Shown here one piece after another: positions 43,934-53,182 of a stretch of 64,000 bases of DNA. The notes beneath the pieces are model-generated. The model worked only from the letters and a program-made list of their open reading frames with translations. It made no database searches and was not told the origin of the DNA. Position 1 is the stretch's first letter. Each line of letters opens with the position of its first letter. Source of the stretch: Streptomyces sp. NBC_00370 (lineage in GTDB: Bacteria > Actinomycetota > Actinomycetes > Streptomycetales > Streptomycetaceae); contig NZ_CP107968.1 in assembly GCF_036084755.1 (NCBI RefSeq), forward strand, positions 4,853,501 through 4,917,500. The letters are read 5' to 3'. The position numbers were made by a program, and so were the translations under genes.

Positions 43934-44457
43934 CTCTCCTGCCCCCGTCCCTCACGATCCTCTTCGCACCGCCGGCTCTCCAGCTCCTCGCGGAGCCGGG
44001 CCAGCGCCCGGTGCAGCGTGCTCTTGACCGTACCCGCAGACATTCCGAGCGCGGCGGCGGTCTCCTCCGTGCTCATCTGCTCCCAGTGTCGCAGGACGAC
44101 CACACTGCGCTGCTTGGGTGCCAGCACGGACAGGATGTCCATCAGCAGGGCCCGGTCGGCGTGCTGCTCGGTGCCGTCCTCGATGCTCGCGTCGGGCAGC
44201 TGCTCGGTGGGGATCTCGTCGAGCTTGCGCGCCCGCCACCACTCGGTACGGGTGTTGATCATGACGCGGCGCAGATAGGCGTCGGCCAGCGACTTGTCGG
44301 CGATGCCGTCCCAGCGGCGGTACGTACGCGCCAGCGCGGTCTGCAGCAGGTCCTGGGCGTCGACGGGATCGGGCACGAGCCGCCGGGCGCTGCGCAGCAG
44401 GGCGTCCTGCCGTGTCCGTACGTACTCCTCGAAACCGATTACCTCACCGTGCGCCAT
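43921..44457 (-). CDS. sigE: ECF sigma factor SigE (cell-envelope stress)
   Basis: This 178-residue sigma factor directs transcription of cell-wall homeostasis genes. It has region 2 (FEEYVRTRQDALLRSARRLVPDPVDAQDLLQTALARTYRRW), the adjacent DAYLRRVMINTRTEWWRAR and region 4 (KQRSVVVLRHWEQMSTEETAAALGMSAGTVKSTLHRALARL). No anti-sigma factor is encoded next to it, as is known for SigE, whose level is set by CseB/CseC. ATG 44457 has GGAGG 8 nt upstream. Confidence 0.96.
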   Translation of the reverse strand: MAHGEVIGFEEYVRTRQDALLRSARRLVPDPVDAQDLLQTALARTYRRWDGIADKSLADAYLRRVMINTRTEWWRARKLDEIPTEQLPDASIEDGTEQHADRALLMDILSVLAPKQRSVVVLRHWEQMSTEETAAALGMSAGTVKSTLHRALARLREELESRRCEEDREGRGQERCAA

Positions 44458-44650
44458 GCCAACCGCCTCCGACCCCTGGACCTTCCCCGCCGTTCTCTGC
44501 CACACCAGAAATTACGGAGCTGTTGTCACGGGGCTGTGCGGGTCAGCCATAGGCGGGCGCACGGCTGTCCATCGGTTGTGTAACGACCGGACAAATGCCC
44601 GACCGGCGGGGGGCCGGACCGGGCACGGGTCCACGCGGCGCTGTCCTTGT

Positions 44651-44683
44651 TACCTCTGTACCTCTGTACCTCGGTTACCTCTG
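44651..44683 (-). repeat. 8-bp tandem repeats across the mutY stop codon
   Basis: On the sense strand CAGAGGTA occurs four times. The first copy provides part of the TAA stop (44675-44677), the second is CCGAGGTA after one extra base, and the last two are perfect and adjacent. Confidence 0.75.
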
Positions 44684-45595
44684 CGGCAGTTGGTACCTGC
44701 CGTGCTCCAGCGGTTCGACCAGTCCGTCGGCGACGAGACCGTCCAGCGCACGCGCCCGCTGCACCGGTTCGTCCCACACCGCGTCGAGCACCCGCTGCTC
44801 CACCGGCGTCACGGCCTCGCGCAGCACGGCGAGCAGCTTGCCGCGCACCTGCCGGTCGGTGCCCGCGTACGTCTGGCCGCGCCGCGCCGCGCCCTCGTGG
44901 GCCGGCTTGCCCGCCAGCCGCCAGGCGCAGGCGGTCGCGATCGGGCAGCGCTCGCAGGACTCGTTCTTCGCCGTGCAGAGCAGGGCGCCCAGCTCCATCG
45001 AAGCAGCGGCCCAGCGCGCGGCCGTGCCGCTGTCGGCGGGCAGTAGCGCGCGGGCGAGTTTGCGCTCGGCCGCCGTCGTCGCGTTCGGCGGGTACTGCGT
45101 ACCCGTGACGGCGCGGGCGAAGACCCGGCGCACATTCGTGTCGAGCACGGCATGGCGCTGCCCGTACGCGAACGAGGCGACGGCGGCGGCCGTGTACTCG
45201 CCGATGCCGGGCAGCGCGAGCAGCTGCCCGTGCTCGCGCGGTACGTCACCGCCGTACCGTTCCGTTATCGCCTGCGCCGCCCCGTGCAGCCGCAGAGCCC
45301 TGCGCGGGTAGCCGAGTCTGCCCCAGGCGCGCACCGCCTCGCCGGGGGGCTCGGCCGCCAGGTCGGCGGGGCGCGGCCAGCGGGCGAGCCACTGCTCGTA
45401 GACGGGCAGCACCCGGCTCACCGGGGTCTGCTGGAGCATGAACTCACTGACCATCACGCCCCAGGCGCCCGCTTCGGGGCGGCGCCAGGGCAGGTCGCGC
45501 GCGTGCGTCTCGAACCACGCGATGACGGGAGTGTGCAGGGCGGCCGGGTCGTCCGGGCTGGGGGATGCGGCGGTCGTCGCAGGAGTAACAGTCAT
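44675..45595 (-). CDS. mutY: A/G-specific adenine glycosylase
   Basis: MutY removes adenine mispaired with 8-oxoguanine. The 306-residue protein has catalytic Glu51 (SEFMLQQTPV), the helix-hairpin-helix LPGIGEYTAAAVASFAY, Asp152 in VLDTNVRRVF and four [4Fe-4S] cysteines C207, C214, C217 and C223 (C-x6-C-x2-C-x5-C). Only a short C-terminal region follows; the NUDIX-like 8-oxoG-reading domain of E. coli MutY is mostly absent, as in other actinobacteria. The stop codon lies in a tandem repeat. Confidence 0.95.
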   Translation of the reverse strand: MTVTPATTAASPSPDDPAALHTPVIAWFETHARDLPWRRPEAGAWGVMVSEFMLQQTPVSRVLPVYEQWLARWPRPADLAAEPPGEAVRAWGRLGYPRRALRLHGAAQAITERYGGDVPREHGQLLALPGIGEYTAAAVASFAYGQRHAVLDTNVRRVFARAVTGTQYPPNATTAAERKLARALLPADSGTAARWAAASMELGALLCTAKNESCERCPIATACAWRLAGKPAHEGAARRGQTYAGTDRQVRGKLLAVLREAVTPVEQRVLDAVWDEPVQRARALDGLVADGLVEPLEHGRYQLPQR

Positions 45596-45817
45596 GGCAG
45601 CACCGATCCTGGCATGCTCCGGCGGCCCTGGGCGATCAGCCCCGCGCACGGCGGTGAGGGAACGCGGCGGGGGGCCGTGGCGGGCGGCGCGGCGGGGAAC
45701 GTACTGGACGAAAGCGGATGCCCCGGTCGCCACCCCGGGATGATGATCCGTAAAACTTGCCGAGACGAGCGGCATGTGGGGCAGGAGTTGGCCCTGATCT
45801 CTCGTACAGTTTGCGCC

Positions 45818-46690
45818 GTGGGATCTATGCGCAATCCGGTCGGGCCGCTTCCCTCCTCCATCTACTGGCGACGGAGGGCAGTAGCGGCGACGCTGGTTGC
45901 GCTGCTCGCGCTCCTGATCGTGTGGATCGTCACCCAGGGCGGCGGCGGGAAGAAGAAGCCCGACGACAACAACGGCGGCGCGGCCCCCGCGACCTCGATC
46001 ACCCCTGGCCCCTCGGGCTCAGGACCCGCCATCAGCGAACAGCCGGGCGGGCGCGACGAGTCGGGCGGCACCGGCAGCGGTGCCACCGGCGGCGGTGACG
46101 GCGACAAGAACGGCGACACGTCGGGCACGTCCGGCGGCGGCACGGGCCCCGGCGCGACCCAGCCCCCCGGCGGTACGGGGTCGGGCGGCGCCGGCGGGAC
46201 AGCGGCGGGCGGTACGGGCACGGGTGGCGCGGGCGGTACGGCAGGCAGCACCGGCCGCCAGGTACCGGTCAGCTCGACGCTCCCCACCTGCGCGCGCAAC
46301 TCCCTCACGCTGCGGCTCGACAGTACGAAGGTCGCCTACGCGCCGGGCGAGAAGCCGGCGTTCCGGCTCGTCGCCACGAACACGTCGAACACCGCCTGCA
46401 AGGCGGACTTCGGGCCGAAGGCGGTCGTACTGACCGTCACCAACGCCGATGACGACGACGTCTGGTCGTCCAAGGACTGCCCGAAGACCGGCAGCGCGTA
46501 CTTCGAGGTCCCGGCCGGCGCGACGATCACCCGGGTCGTGCAGTGGGACCGCAAGCAGAGCGCACCGAACTGCCCGACCCCGGCGGCCAAGGCGAAGGCC
46601 GTGGGGCCCGGCACCTACCTGGTGGAGATCAAGTCGGCGGGCGCCTCGGTGCAGCTCGGCCAGAAGTCCATCCGCCTCGACAAGGACTGA
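45818..46690 (+). CDS. membrane-anchored protein with BsuPI-like extracellular domain
   Basis: This 290-residue protein has one N-terminal helix (AVAATLVALLALLIVWIV), then about 100 residues of Gly/Thr/Pro low-complexity linker. The C-terminal beta domain (about 150 residues) opens CARNSLTLRLDSTKVAYAPGEKPAFRLVATNTSNTAC and resembles the BsuPI/immunoglobulin-like inhibitor fold. Four Cys could form two disulfides. Its function is unknown. GTG 45818 has TACAGT 7 nt upstream (leaderless); ATG 45827 is the alternative. Confidence 0.75.
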   Translation: MGSMRNPVGPLPSSIYWRRRAVAATLVALLALLIVWIVTQGGGGKKKPDDNNGGAAPATSITPGPSGSGPAISEQPGGRDESGGTGSGATGGGDGDKNGDTSGTSGGGTGPGATQPPGGTGSGGAGGTAAGGTGTGGAGGTAGSTGRQVPVSSTLPTCARNSLTLRLDSTKVAYAPGEKPAFRLVATNTSNTACKADFGPKAVVLTVTNADDDDVWSSKDCPKTGSAYFEVPAGATITRVVQWDRKQSAPNCPTPAAKAKAVGPGTYLVEIKSAGASVQLGQKSIRLDKD

Positions 46691-46760
46691 GGCCGGTCCG
46701 GCCCGGCCGGGCGCTCCCGGCGGGCGACAGATCGCGGACGCCTGCTAGGCCGGACAGGAC

Positions 46761-47885
46761 CTAGACGTAGCGCTCCAGGATCGACGACTCCGCCAGCCGG
46801 GACAGGCCCTCGCGGACGCTGCGGGCGCGGGCCTCGCCGACCCCGTCGACCGTCTGCAGGTCGTCCACGCTCGCGGCGAGCAGCTTCTGCAGACCGCCGA
46901 AGTGCTCCACGAGCCGCTCGATGATGGCGCCGGGCAGCCGCGGCACCTTCGCCAGCAGCCGGTAACCGCGCGGCGACACCGCAGAGTCCAGCGTCTCCGG
47001 TGATCCGCTGTAGCCCAACGCGCGCGCCACCACGGCCAGTTCCAGCAGCTCGGCGTGGCTGGGCGAGCCCAGGTCCGCCAAGGCCTCGTCCACCGTGCGC
47101 GAGCGCTTCGCCGTCGGCTCCGGGACGTAGTCCCGTACGACCAGCTCGCGCTCCGGCTCCACGCCCGCGATCAACTCGTCCAGCTGGAGGGAGAGCAGCC
47201 GGCCGTCGGTGCCCAGCTCCACCACGTACTCCGCGATCTCCGTGGCGATCCTGCGCACCATCTCCAGGCGCTGCGCGACAGCCGTGACGTCACGGACCGT
47301 CACCAGATCCTCGATCTCCAGCGCGGAGAGCGTCCCGGCGACCTCGTCGAGCCGCAGCTTGTAGCGCTCCAGCGTCGCCAGCGCCTGGTTCGCGCGGGAG
47401 AGGATCGCCGCCGACTCCTCCAGGACCCGGCGCTCACCGTTCACGTACAGGGCGATCAGCCGCATCGACTGCGAGACCGAGACGACGGGGAACCCGCACT
47501 GCTTGGAGACGCGGTCGGCCGTGCGGTGCCGGGTGCCGGTCTCCTCGGTGGGGATCGAGGACTCGGGGACCAGCTGCACGCCGGCCCGCAGGATCTTCGT
47601 GATGTCCTTGTCTAGGATGAGCGCGCCGTCGAGCTTGCACAGCTCGCGCAGGCGCGTGGCGGTGAACTCCACATCCAGCACGAACCCGCCCGTGCACATC
47701 GACTCGACGGTCTTGTCCATGCCGAGGACGATCAGACCGCCGGTGTTGCCGCGCAGGATCCGCTCCAGGCCGTCGCGCAGCGCCATTCCAGGCGCGACGG
47801 CGCTCAGCGAGGCGCGCATCAAAGCTTCGTTGCCGGAGCCCGCGCCGGACTTTCCGGGTGCTGATGCCCGGTCGTTGGCTGCCAC
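46761..47885 (-). CDS. disA: DNA-integrity scanning diadenylate cyclase DisA
   Basis: DisA makes c-di-AMP from two ATP and pauses at DNA branches. The 374-residue protein has the DAC domain with DGA (residues 86-88) and RHR (119-121), a helical spine and a C-terminal helix-hairpin-helix (KLLAASVDDLQTVDGVGEARARSVREGLSRL). GTG 47885 follows GGAGG. radA is immediately upstream on the same strand, 44 nt away. Confidence 0.96.
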   Translation of the reverse strand: MAANDRASAPGKSGAGSGNEALMRASLSAVAPGMALRDGLERILRGNTGGLIVLGMDKTVESMCTGGFVLDVEFTATRLRELCKLDGALILDKDITKILRAGVQLVPESSIPTEETGTRHRTADRVSKQCGFPVVSVSQSMRLIALYVNGERRVLEESAAILSRANQALATLERYKLRLDEVAGTLSALEIEDLVTVRDVTAVAQRLEMVRRIATEIAEYVVELGTDGRLLSLQLDELIAGVEPERELVVRDYVPEPTAKRSRTVDEALADLGSPSHAELLELAVVARALGYSGSPETLDSAVSPRGYRLLAKVPRLPGAIIERLVEHFGGLQKLLAASVDDLQTVDGVGEARARSVREGLSRLAESSILERYV

Positions 47886-47929
47886 TGCATTCCTCCGGCT
47901 CGTACGGATGGGCGAGACCAGGGCAAAGT

Positions 47930-49339
47930 CTACCGGCGCGCGTTGTCCTCCCGTGGTGCCTCGGCGCGACCCCGGCGCGGCAGGGCCCTCAGCGCTTCAC
48001 CTATGTCGGCGACTTCTATGACCTTCATACCGGCCGGGATCTTGCCCGGATCGCGCGGTACGAGGGCGTGGGTGAAGCCCAGCCGATGGGCTTCGGAGAG
48101 CCTGCGCTGCACGCCGGTGACCCGTCTGACCTCACCCGCGAGCCCCACCTCGCCGATCGCGACGAGGTTCTTCGGCAGCGGGGTGTCGCCGGCGGCCGAG
48201 GCCAGCGCGAGCGCCACCGCGAGATCGGCGGCGGGCTCGGACAGCTTCACCCCGCCGACCGTGGCGCAGTAGATGTCCCGTTTGCCCAGCGCACTGATCC
48301 GTCCGCGCTGCTCCAGCACGGCCAGCATCATCGACACCCGGGAGGTCTCAAGACCCGAGGTCGTGCGCCGGGGTGACGGGATCTGCGAATCGACGGTCAG
48401 CGCCTGCACCTCGGCAACCAGCGGCCTGCGGCCTTCGAGCGTGACGGTCAGACAGGTGCCGGGCACGGGCTCGTCACGCCGGGTGAGGAACAGCCCCGAC
48501 GGGTCGGCGAGTCCGGTGATCCCCTCGTCGTGCAGCTCGAAGCAGCCGACCTCGTCGGTCGCCCCGTACCGGTTCTTGATACCGCGCACCAGCCGCAGCC
48601 GGGCGTGCCGGTCGCCCTCGAACGACAGCACCACGTCCACCAGGTGCTCCAGCAGCCGGGGCCCGGCGATGGCGCCGTCCTTGGTGACATGGCCCACCAG
48701 GATCGTGGACATGCCGCGCTCCTTCGACGCGCGGATCAGCGCCCCCGCGACCTCGCGGACCTGCGCCATCCCGCCGGGCGCGCCGTCGATCTCCGGCGAG
48801 GCGACGGTCTGTACGGAGTCCAGCACCAGCAGGGCGGGTTTGACGGCGTCGAGATGACCGAGCACGGACGACAGGTCCGTCTCGGCCGCGAGATAGAGAT
48901 GGTCGTCGATGGCCTTGATCCGGTCGGCGCGCAGCCGCACCTGGCTGGCCGACTCCTCGCCGGTCACATACAGCGTCTTGTGCCCCTCGTCGGCGGCCTT
49001 CGCCGCGACGTCCAGCAGCAGCGTCGACTTGCCCACGCCCGGTTCGCCCGCGAGCAGCACGACGGCGCCGGGTACGAGACCGCCGCCGAGCACCCGGTCC
49101 AGCTCGGGCACGCCCGTCGAGCGCGCCGTCGCCGTACGGCCGTCGACCTGGCCGATGGGCAGCGCGGCCGTGGAGACCCGCCCCGCGGCCGTGGTCCGCA
49201 CGGCGGGCGCGCCGTACTCCTCGACCGTCCCCCAGGCCTGGCACTCGGGGCAGCGGCCGAGCCATTTGACGGTCGTCCAGCCGCATTCGGTGCAGCGGTA
49301 GGACGGCCGGTCCTTGGCGGTCTTCGTACGGGTGGCCAT
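47930..49339 (-). CDS. radA: DNA repair protein RadA (Sms)
   Basis: RadA is a RecA-like branch-migration helicase for recombination intermediates. The 469-residue protein has a zinc finger (C16, C19, C30, C33), Walker A GEPGVGKST at 98-106, the family motif KNRYG and a C-terminal Lon-like domain. TACGGT lies 6 nt before the ATG, so the gene is probably leaderless. With disA downstream it forms the conserved radA-disA pair; RadA modulates DisA activity in other bacteria. Confidence 0.95.
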   Translation of the reverse strand: MATRTKTAKDRPSYRCTECGWTTVKWLGRCPECQAWGTVEEYGAPAVRTTAAGRVSTAALPIGQVDGRTATARSTGVPELDRVLGGGLVPGAVVLLAGEPGVGKSTLLLDVAAKAADEGHKTLYVTGEESASQVRLRADRIKAIDDHLYLAAETDLSSVLGHLDAVKPALLVLDSVQTVASPEIDGAPGGMAQVREVAGALIRASKERGMSTILVGHVTKDGAIAGPRLLEHLVDVVLSFEGDRHARLRLVRGIKNRYGATDEVGCFELHDEGITGLADPSGLFLTRRDEPVPGTCLTVTLEGRRPLVAEVQALTVDSQIPSPRRTTSGLETSRVSMMLAVLEQRGRISALGKRDIYCATVGGVKLSEPAADLAVALALASAAGDTPLPKNLVAIGEVGLAGEVRRVTGVQRRLSEAHRLGFTHALVPRDPGKIPAGMKVIEVADIGEALRALPRRGRAEAPREDNARR

Positions 49340-49345
49340 GGCGTC

Positions 49346-49351
49346 ACCGTA
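49346..49351 (-). promoter_or_regulatory. -10-like hexamer of leaderless radA
   Basis: TACGGT on the minus strand ends 6 nt before the radA ATG (49339) with no Shine-Dalgarno. Confidence 0.4.
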
Positions 49352-49484
49352 TAGGCCCCCACTGACAACGCCGACCACAGCGGTCACGGGACGCTTCCCC
49401 ACCATCGCCGACAGCTTCACTCATACGGATTAAATGTGCTCAAGGGGGGCGGAGGGCGCGCATTTCTCTGTCTACCGTCGCCAG

Positions 49485-51383
49485 GTGACGAGCAGCAGTC
49501 CCGAGACCTCCATGCACACCACCGGCGTACATCGTGCGCCCCGTCGTGCGCCCCGTTCGGTGGCGCAGCGCCCGCCCGAGCGCTACGAGCCTTATCTGGA
49601 CGGGCTGTTCACCTACTGCCTCTCCGTACTGTGCGACCACGACGCCGCGATCGAGGTGCTCGGTGACGTCCTGTCGCTCTCCGAGAGGCAGTTCGGCCGC
49701 TGTCCCTCGGCCGAGGGGGAGCGCAAGGCCTGGCTCTATGCGCTCGCCCGTTGGGCGTGTCTTCGCAAGCTCACCGAACAGCGCACCAGCCGTCAAGGCG
49801 CGCATGTGAAGGGCCCGGCGCCGGCGCCGGACGCGACGCCTTCGGCGTGCGACCCGGCCGTCGCCCCGGAGACCGCCGAGCGCCGCCGCCGCGAACTGGC
49901 CATGCTGGCCTGGCCGGAGGCGGCGGGGACCACACCCGAGCAGCGCGAGATCCTGGAGCTGGCCGTACGCCACCAGCTCGGCCCGCGCGACGTCGCCGCC
50001 GTCCTGTCGATGGAACTGATGGCCGCCCGCGAGCTGTTGGCGTCGGCTGCCTGCGAGGTGGAGCGCACCCGCGCCGCGCTCGCCGTCGTCGAGAGCGGCA
50101 ACTGCCCCTCCGTCGCCCGGCTCACCGGCGACAGCCAGGTGCTGCTGTCGGCCACGCTCCGTCGCGAGCTCGTGCGGCACGTGGACGACTGCCCGCGCTG
50201 CCGGCGCGCCGCCGAGCACGTCGAGGCGTCGGGTCCCTGGCCGGGCGCGGGCACCGCGGCGGCGCAGGGAGCGTCGCGCGCCACGACCCCCAGGGCGCCC
50301 GCCGTCCTGCCGTTCGTCGAGGCGCCGCGCGCCGCCGCCTACACCGCGATGATCCACGCGCCACGGGCCCGCGGCACCGCACCGCGCTTCGGGCGAAACG
50401 GTTTCCCGATGGACCCCAAGGACCGCGCGGCGCGCCGCGACCGGCTGCGGGCCCGCGCCGTGACGACGACGGTCGTGGCGACCGTCGTCGCCGCCCCCGT
50501 ACTCGCCCTGTGGGCGGCGTACCGCAGCGCGCCGCAGACGGGAGAGGGGCACAACGGCGCCTCGATCAGCGCGGGCGGTCAGGACGGGCCAGGGCGGGTC
50601 GACGGGCAGCCGTACGACCGGTTCGAGAACGCGGGCAACGCCAGCCCGGGGTCCCGCTTCACGGCGGGCAGCCGCTCCCCTGACGTGTCCGTCGAGGTCA
50701 TCAGCGACGGTACGTCCGTACCGCCCACCGGGACGGGCCGGCCGGGCGCTGGCGCCGCCGGCCTCGCCGTCTCCGCCTCGTCCAGCGGCGACGTGACGAC
50801 GATCACGCTCAGGGCGACGGGCGGCGCGCCGGTCACGTGGGCGGCGACGACCGGGGCGAACTGGCTGCGGCTGAGCCGTAACTCCGGCACCCTCGCCCCC
50901 GGCCGGTCCGTCACGATCCAGGCCGTCGTGGACCACGCGCGCGAGCCGGCCGGACCGTGGACGGCGCGGATCGCGCTGTACCCCACCGGCTCGGTCGTAC
51001 GGATCGACGGCTACGGCGCCCTGCCGCCCTCCTCGGACCAGCCGGGCACCCCGGGCGGCTCAGGGAAGCCGGGCCACCCGGGAAAGCCGGGGCACCACGG
51101 CGGAGGCGGCCACGGCGGGCACGGCGGGAACGGCGGACATCCGGGCGGCGGCCAGGGCGGCGGCGGGCACCACGGCGGCAATCCCGGTCATCCAGGACCC
51201 GGCAGGCCCACCCGGCCGGGCAGCCCGGACCCCGGTTCGTCGGCGCCCACGGACCCCGGCTCCTCGGGACCGACCACCCCGACGGACCCGACCCCGCCGG
51301 CCTCCACCACCCCCGAGCCGCCGGGCCCGCCCCCGGCGGACCCGACCGGCGGCTCGGGGCAGCAGCCGGCCAGGACCGGCTGA
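49485..51383 (+). CDS. sigma-factor-like / zinc-finger / transmembrane / BACON fusion protein
   Basis: This 632-residue protein has an ECF region-2-like part (residues 35-98, with ERKAWLYALARWACLRKL), a region-4-like helix-turn-helix (145-198, PEQREILELAVRHQLGPRDVAAVL), and HVDDCPRC (H232, C236, C239), the HxxxCxxC motif of zinc anti-sigma factors. A linker and one membrane helix (324-346) follow, then an extracellular BACON-like beta domain (426-510, ending GYGAL) and a Gly/His/Pro tail. GTG 49485 has TACCGT 6 nt upstream (leaderless). It may be a degenerate membrane-tethered regulator; DNA binding is unproven. Confidence 0.75.
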   Translation: MTSSSPETSMHTTGVHRAPRRAPRSVAQRPPERYEPYLDGLFTYCLSVLCDHDAAIEVLGDVLSLSERQFGRCPSAEGERKAWLYALARWACLRKLTEQRTSRQGAHVKGPAPAPDATPSACDPAVAPETAERRRRELAMLAWPEAAGTTPEQREILELAVRHQLGPRDVAAVLSMELMAARELLASAACEVERTRAALAVVESGNCPSVARLTGDSQVLLSATLRRELVRHVDDCPRCRRAAEHVEASGPWPGAGTAAAQGASRATTPRAPAVLPFVEAPRAAAYTAMIHAPRARGTAPRFGRNGFPMDPKDRAARRDRLRARAVTTTVVATVVAAPVLALWAAYRSAPQTGEGHNGASISAGGQDGPGRVDGQPYDRFENAGNASPGSRFTAGSRSPDVSVEVISDGTSVPPTGTGRPGAGAAGLAVSASSSGDVTTITLRATGGAPVTWAATTGANWLRLSRNSGTLAPGRSVTIQAVVDHAREPAGPWTARIALYPTGSVVRIDGYGALPPSSDQPGTPGGSGKPGHPGKPGHHGGGGHGGHGGNGGHPGGGQGGGGHHGGNPGHPGPGRPTRPGSPDPGSSAPTDPGSSGPTTPTDPTPPASTTPEPPGPPPADPTGGSGQQPARTG

Positions 51384-51389
51384 GCGTGA

Positions 51390-52208
51390 CTACGGCCTGA
51401 CCGGGTCCGCCGGGTGCGGCGCCACCAGCGGCAGCTCGGTCGCGACGCGCCGCTCGCACAGCTCGGCCAGCACGTCGTACCCCTCCTTGCCCATCAGCTC
51501 GGTCAGCTCGGGGCGGTACGTCTTGTAGACCGGCTCGCCCGCGCCGTGCGCCGACGTCGCGGACGTGCACCACCAGTGCAGGTCATGGCCGCCGGGACCC
51601 CAGCCGCGCCGGTCGTACTCGCCGATCGACACCCGCAGCACGCGCGTGTCGTCCGGCCGGTCGATCCAGTCGTACGTGCGGCGCACCGGCAGCTGCCAGC
51701 ACACGTCCGGCTTCGTCTCCAGCGGCTCGCGGCCCTCGCGCAGCGCGAGGATGTGCAGCGAACAGCCGGCGCCGCCCGCGAAGCCGGGACGGTTCTGGAA
51801 GATGCAGGAGCCCTGCCAGCGGCGCGTCTGGCGCTCACCGTCGTCGTCGGTCTGGGTCCAGCCCGTCGATGTCCCCTCGTCATGGAACTGCCACAGCTCG
51901 GGGGTGAGGCGCGCCACATGCCCAGCGACGCGCTTCTCGTCGTCCTCGTCCGAGAAATGCGCCCCCAGCGTGCAGCAGCCGTCATCGGCGCGGCCCGCCT
52001 CGATGCCCTGGCAGCCGCTGCCGAAGATGCATGTCCACCGTGAGGTGAGCCAGGTCAGGTCGCAGCGGAAGATCTGCTCGTCGTCGGCCGGGTCCGGGAA
52101 TTCGACCCAGGCCCGGGCGAAGTCCAAGCCCTTCTCGTCGTTCCGGCGCGGATTCTGCTTGTCCGGGGCACTGGCTTTGCCCTGCTTCGCCTTTTTCGTC
52201 TTTGGCAC
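51390..52208 (-). CDS. Cys-rich cytoplasmic protein, unknown function
   Basis: This 272-residue protein starts at GTG 52208 with a basic tail (PKTKKAKQGKASAPDKQNPRR). Cysteines appear in clusters: RCDLTW, TCIFGSGCQG, DGCCTLGAHF, SCIFQN, GAGCSLH, DVCWQL and HWWCTS. The CxxxxxCxx...CC pattern recalls the YkgJ/DUF3109 iron- or zinc-binding proteins, so bound metal or an Fe-S centre is plausible. It shares a 41-nt divergent promoter gap with the Ppx/GppA gene. Confidence 0.72.
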   Translation of the reverse strand: MPKTKKAKQGKASAPDKQNPRRNDEKGLDFARAWVEFPDPADDEQIFRCDLTWLTSRWTCIFGSGCQGIEAGRADDGCCTLGAHFSDEDDEKRVAGHVARLTPELWQFHDEGTSTGWTQTDDDGERQTRRWQGSCIFQNRPGFAGGAGCSLHILALREGREPLETKPDVCWQLPVRRTYDWIDRPDDTRVLRVSIGEYDRRGWGPGGHDLHWWCTSATSAHGAGEPVYKTYRPELTELMGKEGYDVLAELCERRVATELPLVAPHPADPVRP

Positions 52209-52236
52209 AAGCCCCAGCGTATGCGCGTGACGGCGA

Positions 52237-52242
52237 TAGCGT
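52237..52242 (+). promoter_or_regulatory. -10-like hexamer of the leaderless Ppx/GppA gene
   Basis: TAGCGT ends 7 nt before ATG 52250. The whole divergent gap to the Cys-rich gene is only 41 nt. Confidence 0.45.
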
Positions 52243-52249
52243 TCCGCCC

Positions 52250-53182
52250 ATGAGACTCGGAGTCCTCGATGTCGGTTCGAACACCGTTCATCTGCTCGCG
52301 GTGGACGCCCACCGCGGCGCGCGCCCGCTGCCCGCGCACTCACACAAGGCGGAGCTGAGGCTCGCCGAACTCCTCGACGGGGACGGTGCGATCGGGGCGG
52401 AGGGGCTGGACCGGCTGGTCGCGACGATCGCCGAGGCCGCCCAGGCAGCCGAGGACCAGGGCTGCGAGGACGTGCTGGCCTTCGCGACCTCGGCCGTGCG
52501 GGACGCCAGCAACGTCGAGGTCGTCCTCACCCGGGTCAGGGCCGAGACCGGTGTCGACCTCCAGGTGCTCACCGGCGAGGAGGAGGCCCGGCTCACCTTC
52601 CTCGCCGCCCGCCGCTGGTTCGGCTGGTCGGCGGGCAAGCTGCTGGTGCTCGACATCGGCGGCGGCTCGCTGGAGATCGGCTACGGCATCGACGAGGCGC
52701 CCGACACCGCCGTCTCGCTGCCGCTGGGCGCCGGCCGGCTGACGGCGGGCTGGCTGCCGGCCGATCCGCCGGACCCGACGGACGTACGGGCGCTGCGCCG
52801 CCATGTGCGGGCCGAGATCGCCCGTATCGTCGGCGAGTTCGCCAGGTTCGGCAGTCCCGACCATGTGGTGGCGACGTCCAAGACCTTCCGGCAGCTCGCC
52901 AGGATCGCCGGCGCGGCCCGCTCGGCGGAGGGGCTTTACGTCCAGCGCGAATTGAGTCGTTCGTCACTGGAGGAATGGGTTCCGAAGCTGACCGGCATGA
53001 CGGCGGAGCAGCGCGCGGGGCTGCCGGGCGTCTCGTCGGGCCGGGCCCCTCAGCTGCTGGCCGGAGCGCTGGTCGCCGAGGCGGCGATGGATCTGTTCCG
53101 GGTCGGCACCCTGGAGATCTGCCCCTGGGCGCTGCGCGAAGGCGTCATCCTCCGCCGTCTCGACCACCTCCCGACCACCTGA
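52250..53182 (+). CDS. Ppx/GppA-type exopolyphosphatase/pppGpp phosphohydrolase family protein
   Basis: This 310-residue ASKHA-fold phosphatase has GVLDVGSNTVHLLAVD (phosphate loop 1), AFATSAVRDASN, TGEEEARLTF and LVLDIGGGSLEIGYG (phosphate loop 2). It is the short form, without the C-terminal HD-like domain of E. coli Ppx, and it could act on polyphosphate or (p)ppGpp. ATG 52250 is leaderless. Its last codons and TGA are duplicated in a perfect 21-bp tandem repeat. Confidence 0.9.
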   Translation: MRLGVLDVGSNTVHLLAVDAHRGARPLPAHSHKAELRLAELLDGDGAIGAEGLDRLVATIAEAAQAAEDQGCEDVLAFATSAVRDASNVEVVLTRVRAETGVDLQVLTGEEEARLTFLAARRWFGWSAGKLLVLDIGGGSLEIGYGIDEAPDTAVSLPLGAGRLTAGWLPADPPDPTDVRALRRHVRAEIARIVGEFARFGSPDHVVATSKTFRQLARIAGAARSAEGLYVQRELSRSSLEEWVPKLTGMTAEQRAGLPGVSSGRAPQLLAGALVAEAAMDLFRVGTLEICPWALREGVILRRLDHLPTT

